Shown one piece after another: positions 12,901-25,059 of a DNA stretch of 64,000 bases. Position 1 is the first letter of the stretch, and every line of letters starts with the position of its first letter. The DNA lies in contig OZ176054.1 in the NCBI GenBank assembly GCA_964247055.1, forward strand, positions 4,898,001 to 4,962,000. The letters are read 5' to 3'. The stretch comes from Paragordius varius (Eukaryota; Nematomorpha). Position numbers and translations under genes: made by a program. Under the pieces are notes generated by a model. The model made no database searches. It was not told the origin of the DNA and saw only the letters and a program-made list of their open reading frames with translations.

Positions 12901-15707
12901 TCAGCTCCCCCAAGCACATATATTTTCCCATTATGAACGAGCATTTGATGGTCGTATCGTTCTTTCGTCATATTTTGCAATTTAATCCATTTTCTATGTT
13001 GGAATTTATGCAATTCATTTGAGGTTTTGTTGTTCGGGAGAGTGCCTCCTGAAATAAAATAAAATTTCTGGTGATATACAGTAAAAATAGAAATTATAAG
13101 GACAAAACATAATATAAAGACATTTTTTTTCAAAAAACAACTTTACTTTTTTTAACCATAATTTTTCCCTTATAAACTATTTATAATTGTTAAATATATA
13201 ATTGATTGCGTTACAATATAAATTATCATTTCATAGTTTACAGTTTCGATGAGTTATATTAAAAAAAATTAATATATAAAAGGTATGGTTGTCTTTTAGA
13301 AAAAAATATTTTTCTCTATATTTTGTTTTGTTCGTATTTTAATTTTACTGTATTTTTACAGTATTCACTTCTATATTTAACATAAATATAAGTTTTTAAT
13401 TATGCTGGATATATATCCGTTTGGATTTACAAGCATAAGCTCAGCGAAACTTAGATCAAATTGAACATATATTTTAAACGTTTCGCTCAAATTATATGCA
13501 TTACATTCGTTAAGGTGAACTCAATAAATATTTAATAAAATGGCCATACCAGAAATATATATAATATTGTCAATTACACAGGCTGCATGGTGGCTAAGTG
13601 GATACGGTAATTCAAATCCGAATTTTGACCAAACACTGGATGCAGGATTAAATAAAAAACATTTCTTTCGCAAATCACTTTCGATCAAGGTATCGCCCGA
13701 TGTCCCACCAATACTTAGGATGTATTCTTTAGCCTAAAATACAATATATATTCTTAGCATAGTTATTATTTATTATCGCCTTTAGAAAATTGTGATTAAA
13801 TAAATTACGTTAAACAAGCTTGAACTTTTTTTCATGCATATAAGACATTGTTTGGATATCTCAGCATGTGGCGATTTTCGAGGAGGTGGTATTTCAAAAA
13901 ATACTTTATCCAATTGACCGTTTTCTTTACATGTTTGATACCTAATTGAATTATATAGTATCAACCAATTTACAGCTCCATAATTGGTTTTATATTTACA
14001 ATTTATAATTCCAATAAATTTGCTATATTTAAACAAATGAGATTTAAAGTTTTATTGCTTATTTTTCAAGCTATACTAGTTGAAAAAATTGTGTCTTGTC
14101 AAAACATATTTCAATATATTATTTTATATTTAGTAAACGAATTATTTGTATCTAGCCAAAAATTTCAAATACCTTTTATTATGACTACTTCTTTAAATCA
14201 GGTAATACAAATCGCTTTGTGGGCCGCATTTTCGCTTCATCTGACGGGTCGCATTCGTCATATATATTTAGGCATTAATCAATATTTTATTAAATTTCAA
14301 ACATACATAAACTGTACAGTAAGGGAACTTAATTGAAAAAAATTGGTAAAACTTTGTATTTGAGAACCCGCGGGTTTTGGAGGGTCGAATGTTACACGCC
14401 TCTGCTTTAAACTATGCATAAATTCAAAAGTAAAATATTTTGATTCAATATTTGTTTATGTAAAAAACTTAAAGGGATTGGAGTACCAAAATGCCTTGTG
14501 AAAATGATGTGCACAAAATGGACTCAATCCCAAATATTCTTTCCCATCCTCTAATGCCAATAGCAAATCCGGAACATCAATATAAACCATACGGACACGT
14601 TCAAATATCTCATTACTGAATTTCATTCGTCCTTCTTTGTCAGCATGAATCCATCGAATAGCTGCTCTTAGAACATCTACCTATTGAATAAAATATTTTA
14701 GATTTTTCAAATTTGGACATTTACTTCATAGTATTATACAGCACGGCCTGATTCAAACAATAACTTCTAACAGGTGTAAAAATATTATTTACTAACCAAA
14801 AATTAAAAAACCTAGGCCAAATTGGTCCGGATTTTAAAATAGGAAAGTTTGAACCAGAATCAATTATATATAATCAATTAATTGGCTTTACGGTAAAATA
14901 TCATCAGTTTAATTTAAAGTGTATGTTATGGATTTTACTTAACACTTTGATACAAATTAAAGTATCTAAATACCCTAGACTATATTTAAGTGATATTTTA
15001 ACAAACTAGTGAAAGACGGTCTTAATTTAAAATTCAACTTCTATCCTAATAAAAAATATACAAATAAGTAATATCAAAATAAAATTTAGCTTTGAAAAAA
15101 CGTCCCATATTAAACTACTTCGACGCAATTTTACAACTTTTTTGCAAACTATCGTGTTTATTTAATTTTTAATAAATTAAAGCTATTTTGTTTAAATCAC
15201 ATCAAACATTGATAGAAAGAGAAAAAGTAGTTTATGTGTTATTTTAAAATTAAACTAATGCACACATGTAATGTAGACTAAATTTTAACTTTGGGTATTA
15301 TTTTAAAATAAGTTATATTAAGTATATTTGAATATTTATTTTATATTTCCGTTCATTAATGTTATATAAATGCAAACTTTTGTAATGGTTACAATTTATT
15401 CCATATTTTTTGAAATATTTAATTTTAAACAGGCTTGGGGTATCTAACGACCCCAATTTGTATCGAAGGATTGAAATAAATGTGTTGTATCCAAGAGTTA
15501 AAAGAAATTAATAAATACCTCTTTGTCAACAGATAAATAATCATTTTCCAATAATTTTTTTATGTTGGATGCGTCAAGCTCAATGAAAGTTTTACTACAT
15601 ACCAAATCAATAAATTTTTCCGTTAAAATTCTTTGATATTTATCATCAAGAACTGTGAGAGCCGGTACTTTTTTTAACTCGTCCAATGCTTTATATATAT
15701 CATCCAT
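9921..15707 (-). CDS. BACK-kelch protein (KLHL-like), copy A, eight exons
   Basis: Exons on the minus strand are 15519-15707, 14469-14680, 13809-14022, 13550-13733, 12889-13048, 10959-11138, 10172-10371 and 9921-10087. They join in phase to about 501 residues ending QKISI-stop. Exons 1-2 form a BACK domain (LTEKFIDLVCSKTF, LLENDYLSVDKE, LRAAIRWIHADKEGRMKF, VRMVYIDVPDLLLAL). Exons 4-8 carry six kelch blades, each with a hydrophobic-GG motif: ILSIGG, IYISGG, IYVLGG, IWISGG, LYVIGG and IYIMGG. Such proteins are usually Cullin-3 adaptors, but no BTB domain is visible before the start Met, which sits in a good context (ACACCAATGG). The exon 5/6 junction and the exon 2 donor have alternatives. A 24-bp stretch, 13942-13965, in exon 3 may be a micro-intron; its removal would give 493 residues. 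The intron between exons 5 and 6 is swollen by two repeats. No breaks were seen. Confidence 0.85.
11678..12272. repeat. Half copy of the Tc1-like fold-back element, in kelch A intron 5
   Basis: This matches the loop and right arm of the palindrome at 36873-38043, starting ATCAACCAACAATCCGTA and ending TTGCACACAGTG in a (TA)n tract. The left arm is absent. Copy B has no such sequence at the equivalent site near 48.8 kb, so the insertion is specific to copy A. Confidence 0.7.
12325..12855. repeat. Dispersed repeat R2 (about 530 bp), copy 1
   Basis: This is closely similar to 53083-53597: both contain AAATGATCCACATATGT, GTTCGGCGCAATCGAAAATA and GTCGGGGCATTCATTAATGA, and both end ATAAATATATAGAT or similar. 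It has an open frame of 106 codons on the plus strand, but the frame is not kept in the second copy, so I do not call a gene. The two copies sit at non-equivalent places in the duplicated blocks, which shows that R2 is mobile or was mobile. Confidence 0.7.
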
Positions 15708-15939
15708 TGGTGTTTATATAGCATAAATTAGAACACAACTACACATGATTAAAAAATTAATATTAAAAAAATTTTATGATTTAAACAGGACCATTTTGCT
15801 TGGATAGCAGCGAAATTCTTCAGTTACCCTGTAATGATATTAAATTTGAATAATACCGGGCTCATTATCCGAATAAAAAAAAGAGAATTTTGTTTTGTAA
15901 TTTAATTATTAAAACATATATCGGAGCTAATAATATACC

Positions 15940-16581
15940 ATTTGCACTTCAAGAGTGTCCTTTGACTTCAAGTTGGTCCTTGAACAGTTCAAGTTGGTCC
16001 TTAAACAGTTCAAGTTGGTCCTTAAACATTTCAAGCTGGTCTTAAAATTTTGAATTTTGATTTAACCATAATTTTTGCATTATTTTTTATTTTATTATTT
16101 ATTAACCTAATTTTCTTTATTTATTATGTATTTATTCATTTAAAAAATAAAAATTTATATTGAACCACTTTTTTGTTTCAAACTATTTTTTTTCTATTAA
16201 ATAAAACTATTAACTTTTAAATGATTATAATAAAAAATTTTAATTAATAACCCAGAAAACTTATATTTTTTCATTTCGTAACTTATAAATATCGAATATT
16301 ATTTTAAGAAATTAATAAAGATATACAGTTTCTCAAAGAAAAAAAGTTGATATCGATTTAAAATTTATGTTAAATAATAGAAAATAGGTTAAAAACAATC
16401 AAATAGATATATTATTTACGATTTGATTGATATAAGTTAAAAACAAAACAAAAAGTCAAAGGACAAAAAACTGTTTAAGGACAACTTGAAATGTTCAAGG
16501 ACCAACTTGAACTGTTCAAGGACCAACTTGAAATGTTTAAGGACCAACTTGAAGTGTCAAGGACACTCTTGAAGTGCAAAT
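15940..16581. mobile_element. Fold-back element with tandem-repeat arms (642 bp)
   Basis: The ends are inverted repeats (ATTTGCACTTCAAGAGTGTC left, its complement right). Each arm is about 100-130 bp and made of 3-5 tandem units of roughly 22 bp, of the form TTCAAGTTGGTCCTTGAACA on the left and its complement on the right. The middle is AT-rich and non-coding. Copy B has an empty site here (GGAGCTAATAATAATATATA near 52352). This architecture is that of Foldback-type DNA elements. A related single arm lies at about 2440-2535. Confidence 0.8.
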
Positions 16582-16776
16582 ATTATAATATATATTTAAT
16601 TAATTAATTATTTGGTTTAGTCAACAATATAATCTTCGATATTTAACTATTCATTACCTTTTTACGTCCTCATTTTGGGTAGTTTTATATCCCACCCGAT
16701 TTTGTATATAAAATACAGTTTTGAAAGTTATTTTAGTTAAAATTTAATTATCAGACACTGTTCTCATGTACTAGAT

Positions 16777-18482
16777 CAGGGCTTCTTAAACTATGGGTCG
16801 CGACTAGGATTTTGCTGACCTGGTCGTAACTACTTATTTTTTAACCACGGTCATTTAAAAAAACAGCTGTTTTTTTGAACAATTGCTAGTATTTTTAGAA
16901 GAGAGATAGTAAGATTTTATTTTTTAATATATTTTTTTAAAAATAAAAATTAAATATTTAAATATACCTTAACAATACAATAAAAATTGTTAAACATGCA
17001 TCGTTATAACATTTGCATTTAAGCAATTCCAGTTATTTCCAAAAACAAAACAATCAGGCACTTTACAAAATATGCAATTATTCCATACCAATAAATGAAA
17101 AATCCTATAATTTAATATTTTATGAAAGAAAATGTAAGACAAACTAGGTAGAATTTTATTTGAAATATCCATTATTAAAAGCTATGTTTTGAAGATTCGG
17201 AAGGCCACAAACATGTGGCAAAATTCAATTAAAAACAAATTTCTTGATTATATTTGATTGAAAATATTTGTAAGTAAAACTTTTAAGAAAAAACATGACA
17301 TTATTAGTGAAACGCAAACGTAACTCGAATATTATTTTGACAATCCAATATCGCATGATACTTACTTAAGTAAAAGGTGGTCATGACCATGGTACTGCCA
17401 CCGGACATTTTTGAAAAAGCCGTCAAATGCCCAACCTTAGCCGCGACCCCATTTGGGGTCGTCAGTGATCAAAATACAATTATACAAGAAATGTTTTCTT
17501 GTATAATATAGATATAAGAAAAATAACAATCATCGTAGATAATAAAACCGAATAATCCAGATAAATATTATCAACAAAATTTTTAAGTGTTATTTCGAAG
17601 AAACTATATAAGGTCGTGTTATTATCATTTACATTGTATGATTGTGAAGAAGAGCATGTTATTCCGTATTAGTCAGTTCAAAAAAATTTACCATTTATAC
17701 TCGTGTTGGAATTACCACCAACCAGTTAAATAAATTTACAGGTTATGCAAAAACTATTGTAGATCACTTAAAAGCGCTAGAAAAGCAGTCCCGGACATAT
17801 TTTATATTAAATATTGATAAAAGTCGTTTTGGATTGGCTAAAGTGAGATGGATCATCTGCCACAAACTCAAGAGGAATTTACTGAGCTTTCATGTGATTT
17901 AAACTTAAAACTACAATCCCAAAAAAGCCCTTGACTGAATTCTGGATCGGAACTAGAACTGAATTTCCCGCAATCGCCAATATGGCGTTAAATGTAGTTC
18001 TGCCATTCAACACTAGATATTTATGGGAAGTTACTTTTTAGCTTTAACACACATTATATCCTAATATCGTTCAGCGATTAAAAATGTTGAATAGGTCTTA
18101 CGTCCGGCAGTTTCAGATATTACACCAAGATTTGATTTGTTATGCAATAAAAAACAGGCACATCCATATCTAAATTTTTAACGTAAATTTAATTTAATAT
18201 TTACCGGGCAACTACTTGGATATATCGAGAGAATTAAGACGGTCAGAATCAACTTTTGGTTTTGAAACTATAATAAACACATTTCTATAACATTTTGTGC
18301 AAATCTCAAATTTATATTTATATGAGTCTCAAAACGTATTCTAAAAATATATTTTCATATGCATTTGTATATTGTTCCCTAATAAATATATTATCAAAAA
18401 ATACTAATTTATTTTACATTTGTTGGGGTCGTTAAAAAACTCGCCATCATTAATGGGGTCAGGAGTTACAAAAGTTTCCTTG
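16777..18482 (+). mobile_element. hAT transposon remnant (ZBED-type transposase), older than the duplication
   Basis: The left end, CAGGGCTTCTTAAACTATGG followed by GTCGCGAC, is the kind of terminus seen in Charlie-like hAT elements. Inside, plus-strand frames show pieces of the C-terminal dimerisation region: ALNVVLPFNTRYLWEVTF near 17.98 kb and DITPRFDLLCNKKQAHP near 18.12 kb, with several frame changes. The left part also exists in copy B (about 52540-52860), so the insertion predates the duplication. A 635-bp MITE is nested in it. The right end is uncertain. Confidence 0.7.
16805..17439. mobile_element. hAT-type MITE (635 bp) nested in the hAT remnant
   Basis: It is flanked by GTCGCGAC (16797-16804) and GCCGCGAC (17440-17447), an 8-bp target duplication with one mismatch. 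The ends and interior (TAGG..TTG.GCTGACCTGGTC and CATTTTTGAAAAAG..GTCAAATGC) match, in reverse, the element at 43760-44271. Copy B lacks it at this site. Non-coding. Confidence 0.8.
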
Positions 18483-18499
18483 TTTTATACCATAGAGAT

Positions 18500-20934
18500 A
18501 TATGATTTAAATATCTTAAAAATAATTTTAATTCGGCCAAACTCATTATAGTCTCTTAGCCTTTTAGGCGTGTGATACAAACAATATTTAAAAAATCTAA
18601 AATTCTAAAAAAATCCTCAACTCCAAATTTCTCGCGGCAATTTCGTTAATTTTATTAAAATTACTAATAAAACAGCAAGAACAAATTTTAACTTTTTTTA
18701 ACTGCCATTTTTGTAAATTTAAAATTTATTTTATTTAAGTACACATCTGAAAAGAAAATTGGTCTAGAATGCAAGAATTTTTTTATATTAGAGTTTATCG
18801 ATAATTTTTGGCCCCGATTTAACATTAAACTCGAAATTTCGAAAATTTAAAGTTTTAGATATCAAGCCATGTATATCATTCGAAAGAGCGCAAAAAACTG
18901 CATCATTTAAATGGTAGTAAGTCATTTAAATCAATCGGATGTAAAAGTTATTTGGATTTAAATGGTCAGAATTTTCTATCAAGTCAAGAATTTTCACAGA
19001 CAAACTAATTTAAAAATCATATAAATTATTTTAATATAATTATTAGGGTTATATTAGTATTTAATTTAATAAAAATTTTTAGAAAAGCTTTTGGTTTGCT
19101 TTTTTAATAAAAATTATTATTATCATAAATATTTTACCTAGTGGATACTAAAATGCATAGTTATAACTGTCAATTTATTACAAAATGGCTATAAAAGATC
19201 AAAAGTACCTAATTTAAAATTTCGAAATTATCAGCCTTGTAAAGAAAATAAATTAATATTGATGAGATGGTAATTTTTAAAAAACAAAAAACTTAAAAAT
19301 GGCTGTTTTGAGTGACATAAAAGCAATAAAAAATGTTTTAATCAAAAAAACTTTCTTGTGTATCTTTTTTTAGACATTCATCACCATCTATTCAAAGTTT
19401 GAGCTATTTCCATTAGTTTTAAAATATAATAATTAAAAAAAATGATCTCGCTTCGCGCGTTTGTCGCTCTTTGTGTCCAATATTAACTGTCGATGTAATA
19501 CATATTAGTATGCATTTTATAGAGTTTTTATTACTCTTTCGAATGATATATAAATATGTATTACTTGTATATTTTCAAAGAAATACATTTTTTAGAAAAA
19601 TTTCAAAAAAATCAAATTATACAAAATTCTTCCATCGAGCTATAATTTTTATTTTGGATTTACTGTTAAAATGATAATAATTATCAAAAAATGCAAAAAA
19701 TTCAGAAAAATTTGTTGTCCATTGTTATGATTAGAAAATATATATTAATAACTTTGAAAAGATTTTATACAGCAAATTTTTGACAGTTGTTGATTTTATT
19801 ATGAGGTGTTTGCTTCAATCATGAAAAATTTATCGCAAATTTATTTAAGAGAATCAATTGCATTAGATGTAAATCGTATTTAGGATTTCTCTTGCAGAAT
19901 GGAGGGCCGCGTTTTGGACGTTCTATATGATTCAAAAAAGATTTAAGAATTAAATAAAAAATTTTGGGATATATGCACGAAAGTGGAAATAGCGTGTAAT
20001 TTTAACAAAACCTCCTCGATACAGAAAAAAAATCTATCGATTGAGTTGTTTAGAGACTTTGTCACCCAAAAGTCAGGATCAAAAATATCGACAAAATATT
20101 TAATCATAATTTTCGGGAATAAAACTCCAAAAAACTACGTCAACATAAGTCATAATCTGCATCGAATTGTTTAAAAATTAATATAAATTGAAGAAATTGT
20201 TGTTTACGACGTTATCGCAAGTTTAGTTTACTCAAATAAGTTAAAGTGAAATTTTTTCGCTTAGATTCTTGCATAACTCTTTCTAGGCGCTTCTAAAAAA
20301 GCGTTTTTGTTTATTGCATAATTTTTATAAGACGAAATGTACGGCAATAATTTAATTTTTTAAAGGTAAAAACAAGTAAAACTAAAATACCAGTTTTTCT
20401 AATATTTTAACCACATTTAGCATTTGGATCTCCAATATTCTGATTTAAAATATTATTATAAATAAAAAGTTATAGCTCAATTTTTTTCCAAAATTAAATT
20501 ACACATAAATATTTATATAATAATTCCGCATCTAAATTTGAATCATCAACCAGATTTTACTACAGTACGAATACTTACGAGTAAAATAAAAAACAATTTA
20601 ATGAAGTTGCGAAAAATCATTTTTAATTTTAAAGTATTTTAAAATTATCGGAATTTATTATTTTTTATTTTCATATACCTACGCTACTTAAAATGGGCTG
20701 TGATAACATTTTTAATTTTTATAATTACTGATTTACAGTTTTCTTGAAATTTAAAATACTTAATGATTAAAACTCGTTCAATTTATGATATCAACTATTA
20801 ACCGTAATAATATTCATCGAAACATAGTTGTATAAATAAAATCAAAGGTAAACTATTTACTTTTCTAGACTTTTGTTTGCATAATACACAGGCAATATTT
20901 GTTGATTTTGATTAAATAACTAAAATGTTTTTAA

Positions 20935-20985
<51 letters not shown>

Positions 20986-21740
20986 TAATATATATAAAAA
21001 AATTCACAGAATTCGCTCTCAAACATTTACGTGATCAACTTGATTTCGGTATTGAGAAAACCGATTTCCGCCTATTGTATTTTTGTTGAAAATAAGCACC
21101 AGCATTATCAATTTTAGGTTATATTTAGCAACATTCATCTTCGCTGAAATTTAAGGGCTTGATTACATTATTTTTTTCCCTTTTTGTGGGTTACTTTTTG
21201 CTGTAGTTTTAAAATCTCAGAGCTTGTTTTAATTACAGTTTCCAAAGTTTAGCTTAAATTTAATTATCAAACATTGTTCTCATGTATTAGATAAAAAGCC
21301 TTTATATTTAAAGTTTTGTGACTTCTAAACCCAAAATTAGGACAACTCTAAAGATTGAATGAAAAGCTGATATTAAAATCAAAATGATCAAATTTTTGCT
21401 GGTAAATGTAGCCTAAAAGCTTTTTAAAGTTAATATTTTACATTTTCTAACCATAATATAAATTTATTTGCCTCTTGCATCAGCGATTTAAAAAAATTCG
21501 CGGAAAAAATCTTTGAGATTAGGATTATTTTACACTTTGACAATTTTTTAAATCGTGTATAATGCGCCTTACAGGCTAAAGAAAGGATTTGAAATTTACC
21601 TAATATTTTAAATTTTTAATACATTAAACTTCAAATCGCTCTGGGATATAAAACTACCACAAACGCTAATGGATTGTTAATTCTTTTGTTCAGAAATATT
21701 ACTTTGTTGGAATTTAGGTTTATTTATCCATTATATAATC
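18500..21740. other. Gene-free AT-rich stretch with an inverted repeat and R1 piece
   Basis: No exon or domain was recognised. About 18860-18915 and 19470-19550 are inverted copies (ATATCATTCGAAAGAG against CTCTTTCGAATGATAT), suggesting another decayed fold-back element related to the one at 3630-4925. A (TA)n microsatellite sits near 20941-20992. About 21240-21680 is R1-like. The stretch is absent from copy B. Confidence 0.45.
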
Positions 21741-21746
21741 CATATA

Positions 21747-24700
21747 TAGGGTGACCAGACGTCCCGCTTTTTCACACTGTGTCCCGCGTCCCGCTACGTT
21801 TTCAAAATGTCCCACTTTTTCACGACTTTATAAGAAAAAAATTTAAACACATTTATTTTTTAAAAAAATTTTTTTTATCCGTTTAAATTATTTTTTTAGA
21901 TTTTGTATCATATGATTATACACTTTGCTTCCTACTGCCAACATTATCAAAAAGACAAATTAATACCACAAATCGGTAGCTTATATGTTTACTCCAGGAT
22001 ATTAAGGTAATATAATATTTTTTTTACTAATATAGTTTAAAAATAATTACAAAAAGATGTTGTAAATTCAACGATGAATTAATGAAAGAATTTCCCTTTA
22101 TAAAAAAAAACGAAGAATGAATCATTTGTTAAATCTCGATTCACCCTAGCACATGGCGGCAAGCATGATATTACAAAGCATATGGAAACACAGAAACATA
22201 AAAAATGTTTAAATATGGCGGCATCATCTTCAAAATATTATTATCGAAAACCGCTCTTGGAGAGGAAGAAAAGAATTTGGCACTAGTTGAGGGCGTTTTA
22301 TCTTTCCACGCTGTTAATCACAATCATTCCTTTAGATCTATGGACTGTACCTCACAGGTTATTCGCACGTTATTCCATAAAAAATTTACATGTGCCCGTA
22401 CAAAGGCTGAAGCCATTGTGTGCAATGCCCTTTCGTTACATGCATTTTCTGAAATACAAGATTTGCTGAAAATTAATTTCTTATCCCTATACTCTGATGC
22501 ATCAAATCACCATGAAACAAAATTATTTCCCACTTTAATAAGATATTTTGATTCAGAAACCTGAGTAAAAATTAAAATTTTTGATTTAATTTCTCTACCC
22601 GGTGAAAATTCCGAAATAATATTTACTTCAATAATGCATATTCTAGAAAAAAATAATTTAAAAGACAAAATTATCGCATATTGCGCTGACAACACCAATA
22701 CGAACTTTGGTGAAAAAGCAAGGAGGGTAACAAAAAATATTTTTCATAAATTAACAGATAATCTTAATCAAAACATTATTGGCGTTGGGTGTACAGCGCA
22801 TATAATACACAACGCTATTCTAACAGCTGCTGATTTGTTACCCTAGATGTGGAAATGTAGTTGTTAAAATATATTCCTATTTTTATATATAGACTTACTC
22901 GTTAAAACGCTTAAGGAATTCTGTGAAAATGCAGAAGTTCAATAGAAAAAACGCTTAGATATTGTAAAACTCATTGGTAAGCTCTTCTGCCAGCTATCGA
23001 AATCTTTTAAAAATGTATGATCATTTAAAATCATATTTTTTATCACAGGACAAATGTCCTACAACTTTGGAAAGTTTTTTGAAAGTGATTATACAAAAAT
23101 ATGATTAGAGTTCCCAGATAATCAAATTTCTGTCTTTTAGCATGTTATTAAATTGATAGAAGGTGACAAGATTTCGGCGATCTAAGTAGCCAATGAAGTT
23201 AGTAACCTAAAATTCCAATGTCAAAAAAGGTTAAAAATAATTTTATACCATTAACCATTCGTATTATAAATAATTTAGAAAAACAAGGCTTAATAAATCG
23301 TCAAGGTGTCCTTACTATATAAAAATGTTTTTTACAAACTGTAGAGATTATTTGGAAGACTGGACGGTGCAATTCAATGATATTTATCAATTTCATTGGA
23401 TAACATTAAGAATTTAATTAGTGCGAGGTTTAAAAAGAATTTGATTACATCTGCATCTCCCAAAAATTCCCTAGTTAAAAAATATATTAATAATGAAAAA
23501 CTTAAATTATGGACAACAAAATACAGTAGAAAAGAAATGGTTAGAAATATTTCATCATTTTGAAACAAACTATGTTCTATACAATATTTTAAAAATTGTG
23601 GAATTTGCACTATCTTTGCCAGGAACCAACGCTGCTACTGAGCGTGTTTTCCACAGTAAATCAGGGTGGACATCGAAATATCAAATTTAATTGTTGAAAC
23701 TTTAAATGCCATTTTATCTGTCAAATATAATTTGACAAATTTTTGCGAAGACTTCTACAACATTTTAAATGATGGCATTCTGCTAAAACGCCTTCACTCA
23801 AATAAAAAATATACCAAAGAATAAAATATGTTCTTATATTTATAAAGTTTAAGTCTTCATAATAATTTGTCAAATTATATTTGAACACATAAAATGGCAT
23901 TTAAAGTTTCAACATTTAAAATTTGATTTTTCCGTGTCCACACTTGATTTACTGTTGAAAAACGCGTTCAATAGCAGTGGTTCCAGGTAAAGATAAAGCA
24001 AATTCTAAAATTTTTTAAATATTATTGTATAGAATACAGTTATTCAAAATGATCATTTTTAACCATTTCTATTCTACTGTAATTTTTTTCTGTTGTCCAT
24101 AATTTAAGTTTTCATTATCAATATATTTATTTAATAATGATACATCAGAAAAAAAGGGTCATTGAATTGCACCGTCTTGTCTATTAAATATTATTTTCAG
24201 TTTGTATAAAACATTTTTATATCCTGGCTATTCATTGAGCCTTTTTCTGGATGATTTAGAATATGATTAGGTAATGATATAAATTAAACTTTTCTTGACT
24301 TGGAATTTTAGACATTTGTCCTGTGATAAAAAATAGGATTCTAGGCGATTTTTTAAATTTTTTTTATAGCTGGCAAAAGAGCTAACCAACGAGTTCTACA
24401 ATATCCAAGCATTTTAACAACTACATTTTCCACATCCAGGGGTAACAAATAGCAGCTGTTTGATAAGCGTTGTGTATCCGCCAATAATGTTTTGAATAAG
24501 ATTATTTGCTAAATTATTAGAAATAATTTTGTGCCGCTCTTTGCATTTCCACCCAGCGCACTTTGCGATGATTTTGTCTTTTAAATTATTTTTTTCAGAA
24601 TATTCATTATTGAAGTAAAATTTATGTCAGAATTTTCATTGGGCAGAGAATAAGAGTGGGAAATAATTTTGTGCATCAGAATATAGCGATATGAAATTTA

Positions 24701-24973
24701 TTTTCTGCAAATCTTTTTCTATTTCAGAAAATACATGTGGTGAAAGGACATTGCATACAATCTCTTTCCCCTTTGTTCGTACACATGTAAATTTGAATAA
24801 GGTGCGAATAATCTGAGACCAAGGAATAAAATATTATTTTATATTTATAATGTATTTGTGTTAAAAATAAATATATATTAAAATAAATTTTTTGTACCCG
24901 CGGCCCCATGCCCCCCCTTCCCCCCTTCTCAGATTTGTCCCGCTTTTTTTCTTGGAAAAATCTGGTCACCCTA
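21747..24973 (+). mobile_element. hAT transposon with an internal inverted duplication
   Basis: It is bounded by TAGGGTGACCAGA and TCTGGTCACCCTA with a perfect 8-bp target duplication TCCATATA (21739-21746 and 24974-24981). The plus strand encodes a decayed transposase. A zinc-finger-like segment LAHGGKHDITKHMETQKHKK lies near 22.15 kb, followed by AEAIVCNALSLHAF, FLSLYSDASNHHETKLFP, DKIIAYCADNTNTNFG and GVGCTAHIIHNA. A hATC-like tail ALSLPGTNAATERVFHSKSG lies near 23.65 kb. The stretch 23860-24765 is an inverted, partly deleted copy of 22412-23747, lacking roughly the counterpart of 23062-23206. The outer ends are therefore normal hAT ends around a hairpin. Confidence 0.9.
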
Positions 24974-25059
24974 TCCATATAGGAAATTTAAAAATCATAT
25001 ATATAAATGTATTCTAAATTATCTTCATAAACAAAAGTTTCTTTATTGTCGATATAATT

